From contig BFEA01000009.1 in NCBI GenBank assembly GCA_003427395.1, positions 6,533,001 to 6,555,352 on the forward strand: a DNA stretch of 22,352 nucleotides, given 5' to 3'. Position 1 is the first letter of the stretch, and every line of letters begins with the position of its first letter. Positions 19,140 to 22,352 of the stretch are shown piece by piece. A program made the position numbers and the translations under genes. Below the pieces are notes generated by a model. The model did no database searches and was not told where the DNA came from. It saw only the letters and a program-made list of their open reading frames with translations. Origin of the DNA: Chara braunii. Lineage: Eukaryota > Streptophyta > Charophyceae > Charales > Characeae.

Positions 19140-19455
19140 GATCCTACCAGTGAAGGGGCTAGGTGGTAGGATGGAAATAGGGTATAGCAGCAGCAGAGAT
19201 GGTGGCTCTGCTGCAGTAAGTCTTGCCGGAGTGAGGTAAAGAGGATGGATGGGGTTTTCGAGACGTTTTCTGAAACTTAGCCAAGGTGAGTGGGAGAAGA
19301 AGGTTGGATATCAAGCGTCCTACTACTGAGGGGGCTAGCTGGTAGGATGGTAATAGGGTACAGCAGCAGCAGAGATGGTGGCTCTGCTGCAGTAAGACTT
19401 GCCGGAGTGAGGTAATGAGGATGGAGGGGGGTCTGAGTCTGTTCCTGAATTTTTG
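19140..19455 (+). repeat. repeat family X, two tandem units
   Basis: Units 19140-19285 and 19286-19455 repeat GGTAGGATGG.AATAGGGTA, GCAGCAGAGATGGTGGCTCT and CTTGCCGGAGTGAGGTAA, in plus orientation as at 11 kb. Confidence 0.8.
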
Positions 19456-19494
19456 CCTATTTTCGGTGGCTTGTTTGTATCTCTTTATCTAGCT

Positions 19495-19640
19495 CTTAGC
19501 CAAAGCCGGGTAGTGGCCCCAGTACTGCAAATTCTCAATTTTTTTCAAAATCCTATGTAATTTTCTATATGGGACGCTGGGCCCGGTTCCCCGCACGTGT
19601 TGCTCCCCACGAATAGATTGGAGCTTTGTTATGGGCAATT
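19495..19640 (+). repeat. SINE-like copy S4 with 5' head
   Basis: Head TTAGCCAAAGCCGGGTAGTG follows an X unit; after a spacer comes CTATATGGGACGCTGGGCCC and CCCCACGAATAGATTGGAGC. This matches S2 but has no visible poly(A) tail. Confidence 0.7.
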
Positions 19641-19744
19641 CTGGACTAGAAAAGATTGTTAGATCCGGCTCCCTTCGAAAGGTGAGGAGGTTCGGTCTCA
19701 TCCTATGTACACACAAGCCTGATACTAATTTTCATTGTTCAAAT

Positions 19745-19876
19745 GGGACACTGCAGACCGTGCAGCTCCCCACCAATAGATGGAGTGATCAGAATGGACC
19801 CTAGTAGGGAGGGGGGCTCTTATCGCCCTGCCTATTGGGGTCCACTGAGTCTTTCTGAAAAAAAAAAAAAAAAAAG
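19745..19876 (+). repeat. SINE-like copy S5
   Basis: Starts GGGACACTGCAGACCGTGCA, continues GCTCCCCACCAATAGATGGA and ends in 19 A (19858-19876). The 5' part is shorter and more diverged than in other copies. Confidence 0.7.
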
Positions 19877-19905
19877 GATAATTTTTGGTGCAGTTCTTGT
19901 CCAGT

Positions 19906-19995
19906 CTCTTTTTTCTTTTTTTTTTGAAACATCTTCGAACCATACCACAGATGCTGATAAGAGCACACCCCTGTGGTGGGCTGCGGGTGGCTCCA
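19906..19995 (-). repeat. SINE-like copy S6, 5'-truncated or diverged
   Basis: T-rich run 19906-19925 then GATGCTGATAAGAGCACACC, CCTGTGGTGGG and GGTGGCTCC on plus, resembling the tail half of S1 and S3. The GGGACGCTGG head is not seen. Confidence 0.5.
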
Positions 19996-20588
19996 GTCTA
20001 ATTCATCTAGAAATTGGAACTACGTAGCGACAGGCGCCGCAAAGTTTCCAAAAAAAAAATCAGTTGGGAGGAGAGGAACACTGTGGTGTTCAAAAAGTAG
20101 TTCCTATTAGATCAAGCTCTGAAAGGGAAGATCAAACACAACATAGTCATTGCAATTAACATCCATGGGAGCTGCGAAGTTTTGAAATAAAAAGGTGGTT
20201 TCATAGCACATGGGCTAGGGATAGTAAGTTTGCAGAAATCAAGGTAGGTAGGCTGGAAGTGGTGAAGTGGCTTTTTTCTGCTTAGTCAAGACCTGGAAGC
20301 TCGGTCTATTTTCCGCAGAACGAAGGCGGCAACTGGTCGGCATGTGCGGTGGGAGGGAGCGGTTTTTGGCTACGGGATCCCTATTAGGCTCCACGGGCCC
20401 GAGTTAGGGACCGCTTCGGAGAAACGTAGGTAGCTGCTGTAGCTCCTTGGAACTCAATTCCACAGGCCCAGTTTAGGGTTTGTATCGGAAAGGGGCGGGT
20501 GTATACTAGAAACTTAGTGGAAAGTGGTTGTTGTACTATACTAGGATAGGGTAGTTTCAATGCTGACCAGTCCTTGTTACATTGTAAA
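19996..20588. other. no recognisable gene or element
   Basis: Short frames only; some poly(A) at 20050-20058. No terminal or tandem repeats were found. Confidence 0.4.
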
Positions 20589-20720
20589 GGACGCTGGACC
20601 CGATTTCCCGCAGGTGGAGCTCCCCATCAATAGATTTGAGCCAACCGCAGGCACTGCTAGGGGTGTGTGCTCATACCAGCACACGTAGCAAACCTGGGTG
20701 TGTCTATAAAAAAAAAAAAA
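20589..20720 (+). repeat. SINE-like copy S7
   Basis: GGACGCTGGACCCGATTTCC, then CGCAGGTGGAGCTCCCCATC, AATAGATTTGAGCC, a middle with GGTGTGTGCTCATACCAGCA, and a 13-base A tail (20708-20720). Confidence 0.8.
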
Positions 20721-21308
20721 GAAGAAGAATAGGGTAGTGGTAGGTAGGCAGAGGAAGGTAAGACAACAGCCACAGAGCTGTGCAAGCTCTGTAGAAGAAA
20801 GTCCTGCAGGTTTTCAGCCTGTGAGCTAAGCTGGATGACGCTTCCAGATACCTGTTCGAACCGGGAGTATTGTAGAGGACCCCCACCTCTGAATTTGATC
20901 AAGTAATGGAATTTGAATTTAGAGGAAAAAAAAATAAAAATAGAAATAGAAATAAAAATAATGACCCGCAGATGGGAACATTGTGTCCCTGCATATATTC
21001 TCTGTTGTTTCCAGCTCTACTCGTTATAATTCGAGGTCAACCCATTTACCGTGGGTCCCGAATTCCTGGCACCGATTCACTTTGGCAGGAGACTGGAACG
21101 CAGTGGAAAGCTGAAAAATAAAAACGCAACAGAGGAAGAGCGAAAGAAAAGTAAGAAAGGAAAATGGAAACATGTATTAGAGCGGAGAGAGGAGAAGAAT
21201 CAAGGGATGTGTGTGTGTGAGAGAGAGGGGGAGATAGGGTGACGGGAGCGGTAGGTTACACGCTCAAATGCACACTTGTGATTGTGTGTCTGTATATTTC
21301 TTTGTTGT

Positions 21309-21311
<3 letters not shown>
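20721..21311. other. no gene; hairpin and A-rich low-complexity DNA
   Basis: Contains an 8-bp perfect hairpin (20772-20792: ACAGAGCT, 5-base loop, AGCTCTGT), an A-rich stretch near 20925-20960 and a short TG/AG run near 21210-21230. Frames here are short and unremarkable. Confidence 0.45.
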
Positions 21312-21357
<46 letters not shown>

Positions 21358-21542
21358 TTCATGTGTGGGGAAACCACTTAACCACGTGATAGGAGCAGCC
21401 TCTTTAAGTGGGCCCCAGCGTTGAAGGCTCCATCGATTGGTGGGGAGCTGCACCTGCTGGATATCGGGTCCAGCGTCCCTACACAATGATATGATGAGTG
21501 TCAACTGGAAATCAGGTCCAGCGTCCCTATTCAATGATGTGT
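21312..21542 (-). repeat. SINE-like copy S8 with duplicated 5' end
   Basis: The 41-T run 21312-21352 is the poly(A) tail on minus; the body ends with GGGACGCTGGACCCG near 21479. A second, partial head lies 48 bases further out (about 21505-21542), sharing CTGG..ATC.GGTCCAGCGTCC, so the 5' end is tandemly duplicated. Confidence 0.8.
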
Positions 21543-21682
21543 GGAGATGTCATAAGTGTGCATCCATTACTCTGTGATTTGTGTTCATTTGGTCTGTTTA
21601 TGTCGTGCAAAGCCAAATCCATATTCCACCATATCTGCCACATTACTCTAAAATAGCAGGGGCATTGATTACTTCCCAATGA

Positions 21683-22352
21683 CAGGTAAGGATTGACCTC
21701 CTGCCATCGAAGCCTAACCCTACGAAAAGCATTCTCATCAACCACCACAACACGCAATACCCGGCTAGAAAAAGAGCAGAAACAATAGAACATATATTCC
21801 TTCAATGTCCGACAGCAATTTTGACATGGAGGTGGTGGGATAGGGTATGGCAACAAATGGTTCTAGGACATCCATGGCCATGGGATTGGCGGGCCATCCT
21901 GATGGGCCACTACCCACCTTGCCAAGACAACACCTTTGTGTCGAACATGTTCCATCTGTCCAGAAGAACAATCTTGTGGGTCCTGTGGTGGCAACGCTGT
22001 GTCCTAACTTTAGAACGAGTTCGGATAGAGGGAGAAGAGAGGTTGGAGCAAATCAAAACGCACTTCCAACTGGAGCTCTCGCATAGGTGGAAGTTAACCA
22101 AGCAATCACTCGACAACTTCCATACATCTACAGACATCCGGGAACGTCTACGGTTTTCTAAGGAATGGCTGGGCGGGGAACGGGAGGGATTGGTAGTGGA
22201 AGTATGTTGGACAGGGGAGTGGAGTGCAGAAGAAGGAAAGGAGGACAGTCAAAGAAAGGATGTCCCAAGGGACGACCACCTGAGATTCAAGGAGTGGCTG
22301 ACGGTAGACTCGAGCATCCCCATGAGACCTGCAGAGGAGTTCCCAGATCCCT
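21683..22352 (+). pseudogene. LINE pol C-terminal fragment, running off the window
   Basis: A frame without a usable start is open from 21683 to the window end (about 223 codons). It begins with a degenerate linker, then AETIEHIFLQCPTAILTWRW, the zinc-binding RVT-type motif found after the reverse transcriptase of plant LINEs, although the upstream Cys pair is not visible. TILWVLWWQRC and VRIEGEERLEQIKTHFQLEL follow, resembling the end of the minus-strand LINE at 4807-5293. The tail is Glu/Arg/Trp-rich. The reverse transcriptase itself is absent upstream, so this is 5'-truncated; whether the frame stays open beyond the window is unknown. Confidence 0.65.

Noticed and set aside
1-22352. CRISPR arrays, tRNA or rRNA genes
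   Set aside because: Repeats present lack regular spacers, and no complete tRNA cloverleaf or rRNA core sequence was seen.

Overview
The window looks like nuclear DNA from a large, transposon-rich plant-type genome. Evidence: microsatellite and poly(A)/poly(T) tracts, a plant-style tRNA-iMet primer-binding site, LINE fragments with an RVT-type zinc-binding motif, several MITE-like elements, and a Penelope-like retroelement (PLE) with its GIY-YIG endonuclease upstream of the reverse transcriptase, an arrangement known mainly from the green lineage (Chlamys-type) and some animals (Naiad-type). A streptophyte such as a charophyte alga (Chara, for example) would fit, but that is inference. I see no confident host gene, tRNA, rRNA or CRISPR array; almost every ORF that can be assigned belongs to a mobile element, and most are broken.

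Layout. 1-79 is an (AG)n tract. 1.5-2.0 kb is an AT-rich degenerate foldback. 2.2-2.7 kb holds a primer-binding site followed by a decayed gag-like ORF. 4.8-7.25 kb is a minus-strand LINE pseudogene split by an 819-bp hAT-like non-autonomous element (5761-6579, 8-bp target duplication AAATTTAC); removing the insert rejoins the LINE reading frame. 7.62-8.08 kb is a PIF/Harbinger-like MITE with TTA duplication. 9.9-11.6 kb contains direct repeats and two local repeat families, called X and Y here.

The centre (about 11.73-17.84 kb) is the main object: a near-complete but mutated PLE. It has two ~815-bp pseudo-LTR direct repeats, each carrying a TATA-like box and a hammerhead ribozyme whose stem III has no loop (the type reported to act as a dimer). 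Between them are ORF1 (degenerate CCHC zinc knuckle plus long coiled coil, one in-frame TAG) and ORF2 (GIY-YIG endonuclease, linker, PLE-type reverse transcriptase, broken by a +1 shift and two in-frame stops). A 13-bp near-identical sequence flanks it as a candidate target-site duplication. The likely logic is: pseudo-LTR promotes transcription, ribozymes trim the RNA, ORF1 packages it, ORF2 nicks the target and reverse-transcribes. A separate Gag-like ORF1 on an N-terminal-endonuclease PLE is the feature I find most worth following.

17.9-21.5 kb holds inverted and direct copies of families X and Y, a 153-bp MITE with perfect 19-bp inverted repeats, and many copies of a poly(A)-tailed SINE-like repeat (S1-S8 here, in both orientations). 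The window ends inside a plus-strand LINE C-terminal fragment (21683-22352) that resembles the minus-strand LINE near 5 kb.
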